A DNA stretch of 64,000 bases from DASSBG01 sp963800395. Lineage in GTDB: Bacteria; Pseudomonadota; Gammaproteobacteria; Xanthomonadales; Rhodanobacteraceae. Shown piece after piece: positions 20,343 through 29,660 of the stretch (position 1 is its first letter; the number at the start of each line of letters is the position of its first letter). The notes below the pieces were generated by a model. That model did not search any database. It worked only from the letters and a program-made list of their open reading frames with translations, and was not told the origin of the DNA. A program made the translations under genes and the position numbers. The stretch spans positions 186,001 through 250,000 of the forward strand of contig CAWDBD010000028.1 of the NCBI GenBank assembly GCA_963800395.1, in the 5' to 3' direction.

Positions 20343-22223
20343 GTGGTCAGCAGATATCGGGACATTACCATTTCCAACAGTACACACCCCTACCCGTCCG
20401 GTCATGAGGACACCGGACTGACGCGCGGCTTTCTGGGCGTCTTCCGCTTCAGCGGTCGGGCCCTGGAGCTGGTATGGAGCACCAGCCGGCCATTGACCGT
20501 GGCGCTGGCCCTGCTGACCCTGGCGGCAGGTCTGATGCCAGCGGGTATTGCCTGGACCGGCGCGCAGATTGTCGATGCGGTCGTGGCGGCCAGCCGTCAG
20601 GTCGCCGCCGGCGGCAATGCATCCCTTGGCCCTGTGGTCGAATGGGTCATCCTGGAGGGCATTCTGGTCGCTGCGCTGGCCGGAGCACAGCGTGGTCTGT
20701 CGCTGTGCCAGTCGCTGTTGCGGGCACAGCTCGGCAACCGCATCAACGAGATGATCCTTGAAAAGGCGCTGACACTGGAGCTGGCACAGTTCGAGGATTC
20801 GGAGTTCTACGACAAGCTGACCCGGGCGCGACGCGAAGCCTCCAGTCGCCCGCTTTCGCTGGTCACGCGGACGTTCGGGTTGGGCCAGAACCTGATTTCA
20901 CTGATCAGCTATGGCGCCCTGCTCGTTCATTTCTCGCCCTGGGCCGTGGCGGTGCTGATACTTGCCGGGCTGCCTGCCTTCTTTGCCGAAACAAAGTTTT
21001 CCGGCGATGCCTTTCGTCTGTTTCGCTGGCGCTCGCCGGAAACACGCATGCAGATGTATCTGGAAACGGTGCTGGCACGGGAAGACCACGCCAAGGAAGT
21101 CAAGCTGTTCGGGTTGGGCCCGCTGCTGCTCGATCGCTACCACCGCATCTTCAAGACCTTGTACCAGGCCGACCGCGACCTGACTGTTCGCCGGGACAGC
21201 TGGGGCTTCGGTCTGGGCCTGATCGGCACCATTGCCCTGTACGGTGCCTATGCCTGGGTCGCCTTGACCACGGTGGCCGGGCGTATCACTCTGGGCCAGA
21301 TGACCATGTACTTGATGCTGTTCCGCCAGGGCCAGTCGGCGGTATCGGCGATCCTCTCTGCCGTGGGCGGCATGTACGAGGACAATCTCTACCTGTCGAC
21401 ACTGTATGAATACCTGGAAACGCCTGTCCCGGCAGCCACCGGAACGGCACTGGCAGGCCCAAAGCCCGAAGATGGCGTGCGCTTCGAGAACGTCAGCTTC
21501 ACCTACCCTGGTGCCGACGAGGCTACCCTGCATGGCATCGATCTGCATATACGGCCGGGCGAATCGCTGGCCCTGGTCGGCCAGAACGGCTCGGGCAAGA
21601 CCACCCTTATCAAGATGCTGACGCGCTTGTACAAGCCCGATAGCGGGCGCATCCTGCTGGACGGGCTGGACTTGCAGGAATGGGACCAGACCCGCCTGCT
21701 TGAGCGCATCGGCGTGATCTTCCAGGATTTCGCCCGCTATCAGATGCGGGTGGGCGAGAACGTCGGTGCCGGTGACGTCAAGCATTTCGAAGATGCCGAC
21801 CGCTGGCGCCAGGCCAGCGACAAGGGCATGGCCAGTGAATTCATCGACAGCCTGCCGGCCGGTTTCGACACCCAGCTCGGGCGCTGGTTTCGCGACGGTC
21901 GCGAGCTGTCCGGCGGGCAATGGCAGAAAATTGCGCTTGCGCGTGCCTTCATGCGCTCGGAGGCCGACATCCTGGTGCTGGACGAACCGACGGCGGCCAT
22001 GGATGCCGCCGCCGAGGCCACCATTTTCGAGCATTTCCGCGAGCTGGCCGGCGACCGCATCGTGATCCTGATCTCGCACCGATTCTCCACTGTGCGCATG
22101 GCCGACCAGATCATCGTCATTCAGGATGGTCGCATCATCGAACGGGGCAATCACGAGAGCCTGACCGCGCTCGATGGCCATTACGCACACCTGTTCAGCC
22201 TGCAGGCCCGTGGATACCAGTGA
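20343..22223 (+). CDS. ABC exporter, fused permease and ATPase (half transporter)
   Basis: A type IV ABC half-transporter, about 626 residues from the GTG used here. The six-helix membrane domain (about 40-330) is followed by an ATPase with Walker A VGQNGSGKTTL (about residue 410), Q-loop IFQDFARYQ, signature LSGGQWQKIALARAF (about 520), Walker B DILVLDEPTAAMD and switch His in LISHRFST. It should dimerise and export a lipid, drug or peptide; no substrate can be named. The start is unclear: there is no in-frame ATG between the divergent esterase start and the first membrane helix. GTG at 20343 lacks a good Shine-Dalgarno, while a CTG at 20418 has GAGGA upstream. No accessory genes accompany it. 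Confidence 0.88.
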   Translation: MVSRYRDITISNSTHPYPSGHEDTGLTRGFLGVFRFSGRALELVWSTSRPLTVALALLTLAAGLMPAGIAWTGAQIVDAVVAASRQVAAGGNASLGPVVEWVILEGILVAALAGAQRGLSLCQSLLRAQLGNRINEMILEKALTLELAQFEDSEFYDKLTRARREASSRPLSLVTRTFGLGQNLISLISYGALLVHFSPWAVAVLILAGLPAFFAETKFSGDAFRLFRWRSPETRMQMYLETVLAREDHAKEVKLFGLGPLLLDRYHRIFKTLYQADRDLTVRRDSWGFGLGLIGTIALYGAYAWVALTTVAGRITLGQMTMYLMLFRQGQSAVSAILSAVGGMYEDNLYLSTLYEYLETPVPAATGTALAGPKPEDGVRFENVSFTYPGADEATLHGIDLHIRPGESLALVGQNGSGKTTLIKMLTRLYKPDSGRILLDGLDLQEWDQTRLLERIGVIFQDFARYQMRVGENVGAGDVKHFEDADRWRQASDKGMASEFIDSLPAGFDTQLGRWFRDGRELSGGQWQKIALARAFMRSEADILVLDEPTAAMDAAAEATIFEHFRELAGDRIVILISHRFSTVRMADQIIVIQDGRIIERGNHESLTALDGHYAHLFSLQARGYQ

Positions 22224-22316
22224 GTCCGACCGCGGCCGCAGCCTTTTCATGCTGGCGCACGGACAACCGCGATCATTCCGGCAGCAGGTACACTGCGTGT
22301 CCGGACCTGCCATCTC

Positions 22317-22739
22317 ATGCCCATGCAAGCACGCCGACTGAAACCGCTACTTGTGCTGATGCTGCTTCTGGGCCTGCTGGCCTGGTGGCAGACCGAACAG
22401 TCGCAGCACACCAATGCTCGTCATCCCGCGACAGCAGGTGCCTCGGTTCAGGCAAGAGCGAAGTCGCCTGCCTTCCTGCCGCGCGAAGCGATCCATACCC
22501 TGGCCCTGATCCGGAAGGGCGGCCCCTACCCGTTCCGCCAGGACGACGGCGTTTTCGGCAATCGCGAGCACATGCTGCCGGCCAGGGCACGCGGCTACTA
22601 CCATGAGTACACGGTGGTCACGCCGGGTGCCGGCGATCGCGGCGCTCGACGAATTGTCACCGGGGGCACTCCGCCCAGTGTCTACTACTACAGCAACGAC
22701 CACTACCGCAGCTTCCGGCGCTTCGAGGTTCGGCCATGA
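22317..22739 (+). CDS. barnase/RNase Sa-type guanyl-specific ribonuclease with N-terminal signal or anchor
   Basis: 140 residues. The N-terminus (LKPLLVLMLLLGLLAWW) is a signal peptide or uncleaved membrane anchor, so the enzyme is probably exported. Residues 55-140 match the microbial N1/T1/barnase fold: GGPYPFRQDDGVFGNRE, the catalytic Glu in GYYHEYTVVTPG, Arg in GARRIVTGG, and the C-terminal His in SNDHYRSF, the same triad as RNase Sa (Glu54, Arg69, His85). It cleaves RNA after guanosine. Its TGA overlaps the ATG of the barstar-like gene (ATGA), so toxin and inhibitor are made in a coupled way. The role could be nutrient scavenging or competition. The family call is firm; export is inferred. 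Confidence 0.93.
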   Translation: MPMQARRLKPLLVLMLLLGLLAWWQTEQSQHTNARHPATAGASVQARAKSPAFLPREAIHTLALIRKGGPYPFRQDDGVFGNREHMLPARARGYYHEYTVVTPGAGDRGARRIVTGGTPPSVYYYSNDHYRSFRRFEVRP

Positions 22740-23203
22740 ATGGATCCGATCAGCGTCTTAATCTGAACGACAGCAGTCAGAACGGTGTGTACTTTGTTGG
22801 CCATGCAGATCTGGAAGAGATTGCCGACATGGCCGTGGCCGAAGCGCTGTCCGTCAGCCGCGTTGACCTGAATGATTGCCTGGGCAAGCAGGAATTGCTG
22901 GTGCGGATTGCCGATACCTTGCGCTTTCCCGCCAGCTTTGGCGGCAACTGGGACGCGCTGGCCGACTTCCTCAAGGATCTGGCATGGTTGCCGGCCCGCG
23001 GTCACGTGCTGATGTTCGAGCATGCCGATGCATTTGCCAACACCCTGACCGACGAGTTCAACACGCTGCTCGACATCCTCGACGATGCGGCTGACCAGGC
23101 CGCCGAGCAGCAGCGTATCTGGTTCGCATTTTTTGCCCTGCCCGATTCTGCCTTCGACTCCGGAAAAGACGGGCCCTTCCAACAGGTGCCGACTGAGCAT
23201 TGA
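22736..23203 (+). CDS. barstar-family ribonuclease inhibitor
   Basis: 155 residues, longer than Bacillus barstar (about 90) because of an N-terminal extension. The core has FPASFGGNWDALADFLKDL, which aligns with barstar YYGENLDALWDCL and keeps both acidic residues equivalent to Asp35 and Asp39 that plug the RNase active site. No signal peptide is present, so it stays in the cytoplasm and would protect the cell from enzyme that fails to be exported. It overlaps the RNase stop codon by four bases. It ends about 100 bases before zwf, on the same strand. Confidence 0.92.
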   Translation: MNGSDQRLNLNDSSQNGVYFVGHADLEEIADMAVAEALSVSRVDLNDCLGKQELLVRIADTLRFPASFGGNWDALADFLKDLAWLPARGHVLMFEHADAFANTLTDEFNTLLDILDDAADQAAEQQRIWFAFFALPDSAFDSGKDGPFQQVPTEH

Positions 23204-23305
23204 GCTGATGCCAACAGAATGCTGGGGGACGGACAGCAGACCGACTGGCCCATGCAGGCATCTGGATGTATCGTTACTGGCTTTCGGTGCGCAAGGAGAC
23301 ATGTG

Positions 23306-24700
23306 ATGACCATGGCCAACGCGGATGCCTTTGTCTTCTTCGGCGCCTCCGGCGACCTGGCCAGAAAGCAGATTTTTCCGGCATTGCAGGAACTCACGCG
23401 GCAGGGGCGGCTGGACATGCCGGTCATCGGTGTTGCCAAGTCCAACTGGACTACCGACGACCTCAGGCAGCGTGCGCGGGAGAGCCTGGAAGCTCATGGT
23501 GGCGTGGATGAAGATGCGTTCGCCAGGCTGTGCGAACGGATGGCCTACATCGACGGCGACTACACGAAGAAGGAGACCTTCGAGCGCCTGCACACCATGC
23601 TCGACAATGCTCACCACCCGCTGCATTACCTGGCCATACCTCCCAGCATGTTCCCGGTGGTGGTCAAGGCATTGAAGGACACCCGGTGCAATCGTGGTGC
23701 CCGGGTGATCGTGGAAAAACCCTTCGGGCGTGATCTGCTGTCAGCGCGTGCACTCAATCGCGTCTTGCACGGGGCATTCCGCGAGGAGTCGATTTTCCGC
23801 ATCGACCACTACCTGGGCAAGGAGCCGGTACAGAACCTGATCTACTTCCGCTTTGCCAACAGCTTTCTGGAGCCCATCTGGAATCGGGATCATGTTGCCA
23901 GCGTGCAAATCACCATGGCCGAATCGTTTGGTGTTTCCAATCGCGGACACTTTTATGACGAAGTTGGCGCAGTGCGTGACGTAGTGCAAAACCACATGCT
24001 GCAGGTGCTCAGTCTGTTGACCATGGATCCCCCGGTAGACGCCGGAGCCAGTGCCCTGCGCGACGAGAAGCTGCGTCTTTTCCGTACCATTCGCACGCTG
24101 CGTCCCGAGCATCTGGTGCGCGGACAGTTTGAAGGCTACAAGGAGGTCGACGGTGTTGCCAGGGACTCATCGGTGGAGACCTTTGCCGCGCTGCGCCTTG
24201 ATATCGATTCCTGGCGCTGGGCCGGGGTGCCCTTTTATATTCGCGCCGGCAAGCGCCTGCCTGTTACCTGCTGCGAGGTGCGAGTCGAGTTGAAGGAACC
24301 GCCCAAGGCAGTATTCGGCAAAGCCAGCGGCAAGCCCAATTACGCGCGCTTCCGGCTGAGCCCGGAGGTGCAGATCGCCTTGGGCGCCCGTTTCAAGAAA
24401 CCTGGCGAAGGCATGGCTGGCGAGGAGGTCGAGCTGATCGTCCACGATGACCCCGGCGAAGACATGCCGCCCTACGTACGCCTGCTTGGCGATGCCATAC
24501 GCGGTGACAATTCCCTGTTCACCCGTGATGACTCGGTCGAGGAGGCCTGGCGCATTCTGGACCCGGTTCTGGGCAACGCCACGCCCATCCACCCCTACGA
24601 GCCCGGAAGCTGGGGCCCGTCCGAGGCTTCGAACCTGCTTGAAAACGGCAAGAGCTGGCAGCCTGTCGCCCCCGACTCACGCCCTGCTCAGACGGCCTGA
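23306..24700 (+). CDS. zwf: glucose-6-phosphate 1-dehydrogenase
   Basis: 464 residues from the ATG with AAGGAG seven bases upstream; an earlier in-frame ATG would add an unrelated leader. It oxidises glucose-6-P to 6-phosphogluconolactone with reduction of NAD(P)+. The dinucleotide-binding fingerprint FFGASGDLARK is at the N-terminus and the active-site block RIDHYLGKEPVQN is near residue 173, both complete. EKPFGRD and FYIRAGKRLP are further family blocks. It heads a plus-strand cluster zwf-tal-pgi-tkt, with a 43-base gap to tal. The product lactone is handled by pgl, encoded convergently at the end of the cluster. Coenzyme preference is not evident from sequence. Confidence 0.97.
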   Translation: MTMANADAFVFFGASGDLARKQIFPALQELTRQGRLDMPVIGVAKSNWTTDDLRQRARESLEAHGGVDEDAFARLCERMAYIDGDYTKKETFERLHTMLDNAHHPLHYLAIPPSMFPVVVKALKDTRCNRGARVIVEKPFGRDLLSARALNRVLHGAFREESIFRIDHYLGKEPVQNLIYFRFANSFLEPIWNRDHVASVQITMAESFGVSNRGHFYDEVGAVRDVVQNHMLQVLSLLTMDPPVDAGASALRDEKLRLFRTIRTLRPEHLVRGQFEGYKEVDGVARDSSVETFAALRLDIDSWRWAGVPFYIRAGKRLPVTCCEVRVELKEPPKAVFGKASGKPNYARFRLSPEVQIALGARFKKPGEGMAGEEVELIVHDDPGEDMPPYVRLLGDAIRGDNSLFTRDDSVEEAWRILDPVLGNATPIHPYEPGSWGPSEASNLLENGKSWQPVAPDSRPAQTA

Positions 24701-24743
24701 ACCAGACTATTCTGCAATCATCGCGCTAGCTTACGGAGAACAC

Positions 24744-25829
24744 ATGAACCCCACCCGAGAACTTCACGACCTGGGCCAGAGCCTGTGGCTGGACAATATC
24801 ACCCGCAGCATGCTCGACAAGGGCACTATCGAGCATTACATCAAGCATCTTGATGTTACCGGCTTGACCTCCAACCCCTCGATTTTCAAGAAGGCCGTTG
24901 TCGACAGCAATGCATACGACAAGGCCATCCGCAGCAGTAGCGCAGACACGGCCGAAGAGCTTTTCTTCCAGCTGGCACTTGAAGACCTCCGGCGTGCCGC
25001 GGACTTGTTCGCCGATGTGCACCGCGAGACCGATGGCGTTGATGGCTGGGTTTCGCTGGAAGTCTCGCCCCTGCTTGCCGATGATGCCGAAGCGACCAAG
25101 GCAGCGGCGGCCGACCTGCACAAACGTGCCGAGCGCGACAATCTGTTCATCAAGATTCCCGGCACCGCTGCGGGTTGCGACGCGATCGAGGCATCGATCT
25201 TCGCCGGGGTGCCTGTCAACGTGACTCTGCTTTTTTCAAGACAGCAGACGCTTGCGGCAGCCGAGGCGTGGATGCGAGGTATCGAGCGCCGCATTGATGC
25301 CGGCCTGGACCCGCAGGTCACCTCGGTATTGTCGCTTTTCGTCAGTCGCTGGGACGTGGCGGTGGCTGACAGGGTGCCCGCCGCACTGAAGGACAAGCTG
25401 GGTATTGCCGTTGCCAGCCAGACCTACGCCGCCTACCTGGAACTGTGCCGTTCGCCGCGCTGGCAGGCACTGGCCGCAAAAGGCGTCAAGCCCCAGCGCC
25501 TGCTGTGGGCCAGCACGAGCACCAAGGATCCCGAGGCACGCGACACCCTCTATGTGGAGTCACTGGCAGCGCCTGGCACCATCAACACCATTCCGGACAA
25601 GACGCTGAAGGCCTTCGCCGATCATGGCCGCTTGTCCGGTGCCATGCCAGTTGATGGGGCGCAGGCGGAGGAAACGCTGGCGCAATTCAGCGACGCCGGG
25701 ATCGATCTGGATGCCCTGGCGGAGCAACTGCAGCGCGAAGGGGCAGACAAGTTTTCCGATTCCTGGCATGCCCTGATCACCGACATCGGCAGCGAGCGGC
25801 AGCGGCTCGATCAAGCCGCTGACAGCTGA
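24744..25829 (+). CDS. tal: transaldolase, long type
   Basis: 361 residues from the ATG that follows an ACGGAGAA Shine-Dalgarno. It transfers dihydroxyacetone between sedoheptulose-7-P and glyceraldehyde-3-P in the non-oxidative pentose phosphate pathway. The Schiff-base lysine lies in NLFIKIPGTAAG. LGQSLWLDNITRSML at the N-terminus and TSNPSIFKKAV mark the longer transaldolase subfamily common in cyanobacteria and actinobacteria, rather than the 317-residue E. coli TalB type. It sits between zwf and pgi, 13 bases before pgi, as part of one transcription unit. Confidence 0.96.
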   Translation: MNPTRELHDLGQSLWLDNITRSMLDKGTIEHYIKHLDVTGLTSNPSIFKKAVVDSNAYDKAIRSSSADTAEELFFQLALEDLRRAADLFADVHRETDGVDGWVSLEVSPLLADDAEATKAAAADLHKRAERDNLFIKIPGTAAGCDAIEASIFAGVPVNVTLLFSRQQTLAAAEAWMRGIERRIDAGLDPQVTSVLSLFVSRWDVAVADRVPAALKDKLGIAVASQTYAAYLELCRSPRWQALAAKGVKPQRLLWASTSTKDPEARDTLYVESLAAPGTINTIPDKTLKAFADHGRLSGAMPVDGAQAEETLAQFSDAGIDLDALAEQLQREGADKFSDSWHALITDIGSERQRLDQAADS

Positions 25830-25842
25830 GCTGGAGAATGGC

Positions 25843-27477
25843 ATGGACAAACCGCAACTGACCGAGTGCCCGGAATGGCAGGCCCTGGAAGCCTACCGCC
25901 TGCACAACAAAGGCGTCACGCTCCGCGATCTTTTTCAACACCAGCCGGATCGTGCTGACAGCATGTGCGCCGAGGGTGCCGGCCTCAACATGGACTACGC
26001 CAAGCAACGCATCGACGCCCAGGGCATGGGCCTGCTGTTCAATCTGGCTCGTGCCTGCTCGCTGGAAACGCGTATTGCGGCCATGTTCTCCGGAGAACAC
26101 ATCAATGTCAGCGAAGACAGGCCCGCGCTGCATGTAGCATTGCGCATGCCGCGCGAGCAAAGCCTGGTGGTTGATGGCGTCGACGTCGTGGCTGAAGTTC
26201 ATGCCGTACTCGACCGCATGACAGGCTTCTGTGATCGGGTGCGCGCCGGCGAGTGGCTCGGTCATACCGGCAAGCGCATTCGCAACGTCATCAATATCGG
26301 TATTGGCGGCTCGGATCTGGGGCCGGTCATGGCCCATGAGGCATTGAAACACTACAGTCGCCGCGACATGCGGTTCCGCTTCGTCTCCAATGTCGACCCG
26401 ACCGCTCTGCATGAGGCCATCCATGACCTGGATGCGTCCGAGACCCTGTTCATCATCTGCTCCAAGTCCTTCCACACCCAGGAAACCCTGACCAACGCGC
26501 ATGCGGCCCGGGAATGGTGCATCGATGCGCTGGGCGAGGAGATCGCGGTGGCAAAGCATTTTGTCGCGGTCTCGAGCAATGCCGAGGGTGTGCGGGAATT
26601 CGGCATTGGCGGCGATCACATGTTCGATTTCTGGGACTGGGTCGGTGGCCGCTACTCGATGGATTCGGCCATTGGTCTTTCGACCATGCTGGCCATTGGC
26701 GGGGACGAGTTCCGCAACATGCTGGCGGGATTTCATGCCATGGACCTGCACTTTCGTGATACCGCCCCGGAACAGAACCTCCCGGTGCTGCTGGGCCTGC
26801 TGGCCATCTGGAACAACAACTTCCTGGGCGCGGAAACGGTTGCGGTACTTCCCTACTCCCAGTACATGAAGCGCTTCCCGGCCTATCTGCAGCAGCTGGC
26901 CATGGAGTCCAACGGCAAGCACGTGCGCATGGACGGGCTTGATGTCAACTACCCCACGGGGCCGATCTACTGGGGCGAGCCAGGCACCAACGGCCAGCAT
27001 TCCTTCTATCAGTTGCTGCATCAGGGCACCCGCCTGGTACCCTGCGATTTCATTGGGTTTGATCGGGCGCTCAATCCCATCGGTCGCCAGCACGACATGC
27101 TGGTGGCCAACATGATCGCCCAGGGCGAGGCGCTGGCTTTTGGTCGCAGCGCCGAGGATTTGCGCGCCGAAGGTGCCAGCGAAGCGCTGATTCCGCACCG
27201 TGTCTGCCAGGGCAACCGTCCCAGCACCACGATCATGGCCGAGTCGCTGTCGCCCTTCTCTCTCGGAGCTCTGGTGGCATTGTACGAGCACAGCATCTTC
27301 GTGCAGGGCGTCATCTGGCATATCGATTCCTTCGACCAGTGGGGCGTTGAGCTGGGCAAGCAACTGGCCAATCGCAGCCTGGCCGATATTGAAGCCGTTG
27401 ATGAGGCAGGCCTTGATCACGACAGCTCCACCAGTGCGCTGATCCGCCGTTATCGCCAGCACCGACAGACATCTTGA
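25843..27477 (+). CDS. pgi: glucose-6-phosphate isomerase
   Basis: 544 residues, normal length. It interconverts glucose-6-P and fructose-6-P in glycolysis and gluconeogenesis. Visible signatures are NIGIGGSDLGPVM, ICSKSFHTQET (sugar-phosphate binding), the catalytic Glu region GGRYSMDSAIG, the His in GTNGQHSFYQLLHQG, and the C-terminal SFDQWGVELGKQLA. A GGAGAATGGC leader precedes the ATG. It is cotranscribed with tal (13 bases upstream) and tkt (46 bases downstream to its ATG). Its position between zwf and phosphoketolase metabolism makes it the branch point between oxidative pentose phosphate flux and fructose-6-P. Confidence 0.97.
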   Translation: MDKPQLTECPEWQALEAYRLHNKGVTLRDLFQHQPDRADSMCAEGAGLNMDYAKQRIDAQGMGLLFNLARACSLETRIAAMFSGEHINVSEDRPALHVALRMPREQSLVVDGVDVVAEVHAVLDRMTGFCDRVRAGEWLGHTGKRIRNVINIGIGGSDLGPVMAHEALKHYSRRDMRFRFVSNVDPTALHEAIHDLDASETLFIICSKSFHTQETLTNAHAAREWCIDALGEEIAVAKHFVAVSSNAEGVREFGIGGDHMFDFWDWVGGRYSMDSAIGLSTMLAIGGDEFRNMLAGFHAMDLHFRDTAPEQNLPVLLGLLAIWNNNFLGAETVAVLPYSQYMKRFPAYLQQLAMESNGKHVRMDGLDVNYPTGPIYWGEPGTNGQHSFYQLLHQGTRLVPCDFIGFDRALNPIGRQHDMLVANMIAQGEALAFGRSAEDLRAEGASEALIPHRVCQGNRPSTTIMAESLSPFSLGALVALYEHSIFVQGVIWHIDSFDQWGVELGKQLANRSLADIEAVDEAGLDHDSSTSALIRRYRQHRQTS

Positions 27478-27523
27478 CGGTACAATGGCGTCTTTGTGCC
27501 GCCGCTTTCAACAAGGTACCCGC

Positions 27524-29569
27524 ATGAGCCACGACCTCGACCAGACCTGCATCAACACCCTGCGCTGCCTGTCCATCGACATGATCCAGAAGGCCAACAG
27601 CGGCCATCCCGGCCTGCCTTTGGGCGCCGCGCCGATGGCCTGGGTGCTCTGGGACAGGTTTCTCAAGCACAATCCCGCCAACCCGCACTGGTTTGATCGT
27701 GACCGTTTCGTGCTGTCGGCCGGTCATGGCTCTGCATTGCTCTACAGCCTGTTGCACCTGACCGGTTACGACCTGAGGCTGGATGACATCAAGCAGTTCC
27801 GGCAATGGGGTTCGAAGACGCCAGGCCATCCCGAACGTGGCGATGTGCCCGGAGTGGAAACCACGACCGGTCCGCTTGGTCAGGGCATGGCCAATGCCGT
27901 CGGCATGGCCATTGCCGAAGCGCAGTTGGCGACGCGCTACAACCGCGATGGACATACGGTGATCGACCATCGCACCTGGGCACTGGTCAGCGACGGCGAC
28001 CTGATGGAGGGCGTGGCTGCCGAGGCCGCGTCCATGGCCGGTCATCTGCAGCTGGGCAAGCTGATCTGCCTTTATGACGACAATTACGTGACCCTGGCTG
28101 CCGGTACCGACATTACCTTCAGCGAGGATCGAGCGGCGCGCTTCGTGTCCTACGGCTGGCACGTCGAAACCATCACCGATGGCAATGATCTCGATGCGAT
28201 CGACCAGGCCATCCGCAAGGCGCAGGAGATCACCGACAAGCCGTCGATGATTCTGGTGCGCACCCACATCGGCTACGGGTCGCCCGAGCAGGACAGCTTC
28301 AAGGCGCATGGCTCACCGCTGGGCGAAGATGGCGTAGCCGCCACCAAGCGCACGCTGGGCTGGCCGGAACAGCCGGCATTCCTGGTCCCCGACGAAGCAC
28401 GCGAGCAAGGGCAAAAAGTGCTCGCCCGGGGCCAGCAGGCTGAAAAGGACTGGCAGGCACGTCACGATGCCTGGGCCAGGGCATTGCCAGAGAGTGCTGC
28501 TGATCTCGCACACAGCCTGGCCGGTGAACTGCCGTCCGGCTGGGATGCCGATATCCCGGACTTTCCGACCGATGCCAAGGGCCTGGCCAGTCGTGCTGCT
28601 GGCGGCAAGATCATCAATGCCATTGCCCCCAGGCTGCCGGCACTGAGCGGCGGCTCGGCCGATCTTGATCCGTCCACCAAGACATTTGTCAAAGGCCTGG
28701 GCAATTTCGAGCCTGGCGCCGAAGCCGATGAACAGGGTTCGGCCGACGAGATCTGGAGCTACGCCGGCCGCAACATCCACTTCGGCGTTCGCGAGCACGC
28801 CATGGGTTCCATTGCCAATGGCATGGCGGCACACGGCGGTTTCATACCCTACACGGCCACCTTCATGGTGTTTTCCGATTACATGCGCCCGCCCATGCGC
28901 CTGGCCGCGATCATGGGTCTGCAAGTGATCCATGTATTCACGCATGACTCGATTGCTGTTGGCGAGGACGGACCCACGCACGAACCGATCGAGCAGCTTG
29001 CCGGCTTGCGCTCGGTACCGCACCTCAACGTGATTCGTCCCGGTGATGCCAACGAAACCGCCGAAGCCTGGCGAGTGGCGCTGGAAACAAAGGATCGGCC
29101 GACCTCGCTGATACTCTCCCGGCAGAATTTGCCGACTCTGGATCGCAACGTCTATGCTTCGGCTGAAGGCGTGCGCAAGGGCGGCTACATTCTCAGGGAA
29201 GCCAGTGCCGCCACGCCCGCGCTGATCCTGATTGCCACGGGTTCCGAACTGTCTCTGGCTGTTGCGGCTGCCGAAAAGCTGGAAGGTACCGGAGTCGCCA
29301 CCCGGGTCGTATCCTTGCCCAGCTGGGAGATTTTTGATGCCCAGCCGCAAGCCTGGCGCGACAAGGTGCTGCCCCCGGACGTAAAGAGTCGCCTCGCCAT
29401 CGAGGCCGGCGCAAGCCAGGGTTGGCATCGTTACGTGGGCGACCACGGGGACATGCTCACCATTGATCGCTACGGTGCCTCGGCGCCCGGATCACTGGTG
29501 CTGGAAAAGTATGGCTTCAGCATTGACAACGTGATTGCCATGGCCCACGCCCTGCTCGAACAGAACTGA
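27524..29569 (+). CDS. tkt: transketolase
   Basis: 681 residues from an ATG preceded by AAGG; the upstream in-frame ATG gives only a 13-residue non-conserved leader. ThDP-dependent transfer of two-carbon units among sugar phosphates. Signatures are KANSGHPGLPLGAAPM at the N-terminus, the ThDP/Mg motif VSDGDLMEGV (about 158), and the pyrimidine-domain block THDSIAVGEDGPTHEPIEQ (about 480) that marks bacterial transketolases. It closes the plus-strand zwf-tal-pgi-tkt cluster and converges on pgl, with about 90 bases between the stops. Products feed phosphoketolase substrates (xylulose-5-P, fructose-6-P). Confidence 0.97.
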   Translation: MSHDLDQTCINTLRCLSIDMIQKANSGHPGLPLGAAPMAWVLWDRFLKHNPANPHWFDRDRFVLSAGHGSALLYSLLHLTGYDLRLDDIKQFRQWGSKTPGHPERGDVPGVETTTGPLGQGMANAVGMAIAEAQLATRYNRDGHTVIDHRTWALVSDGDLMEGVAAEAASMAGHLQLGKLICLYDDNYVTLAAGTDITFSEDRAARFVSYGWHVETITDGNDLDAIDQAIRKAQEITDKPSMILVRTHIGYGSPEQDSFKAHGSPLGEDGVAATKRTLGWPEQPAFLVPDEAREQGQKVLARGQQAEKDWQARHDAWARALPESAADLAHSLAGELPSGWDADIPDFPTDAKGLASRAAGGKIINAIAPRLPALSGGSADLDPSTKTFVKGLGNFEPGAEADEQGSADEIWSYAGRNIHFGVREHAMGSIANGMAAHGGFIPYTATFMVFSDYMRPPMRLAAIMGLQVIHVFTHDSIAVGEDGPTHEPIEQLAGLRSVPHLNVIRPGDANETAEAWRVALETKDRPTSLILSRQNLPTLDRNVYASAEGVRKGGYILREASAATPALILIATGSELSLAVAAAEKLEGTGVATRVVSLPSWEIFDAQPQAWRDKVLPPDVKSRLAIEAGASQGWHRYVGDHGDMLTIDRYGASAPGSLVLEKYGFSIDNVIAMAHALLEQN

Positions 29570-29660
29570 GCCGCGCCGCCCGCAGGCGATGGCAGAATGC
29601 GCAGGCTTGATTGCTGTGTTGGCAACCCCCGGCCAACGGGCTGCATCGGTTCTGGCTGGC

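Noticed and set aside
20898..22328. 476-residue minus-strand open frame opposite the ABC exporter
   Set aside because: Shadow of the exporter ATPase domain; high-GC codon bias produces long antisense frames here.
22317..23203. RNase and barstar-like pair as a classical type II toxin-antitoxin system
   Set aside because: The RNase has an N-terminal signal or anchor, which points to export rather than to an intracellular addiction module.
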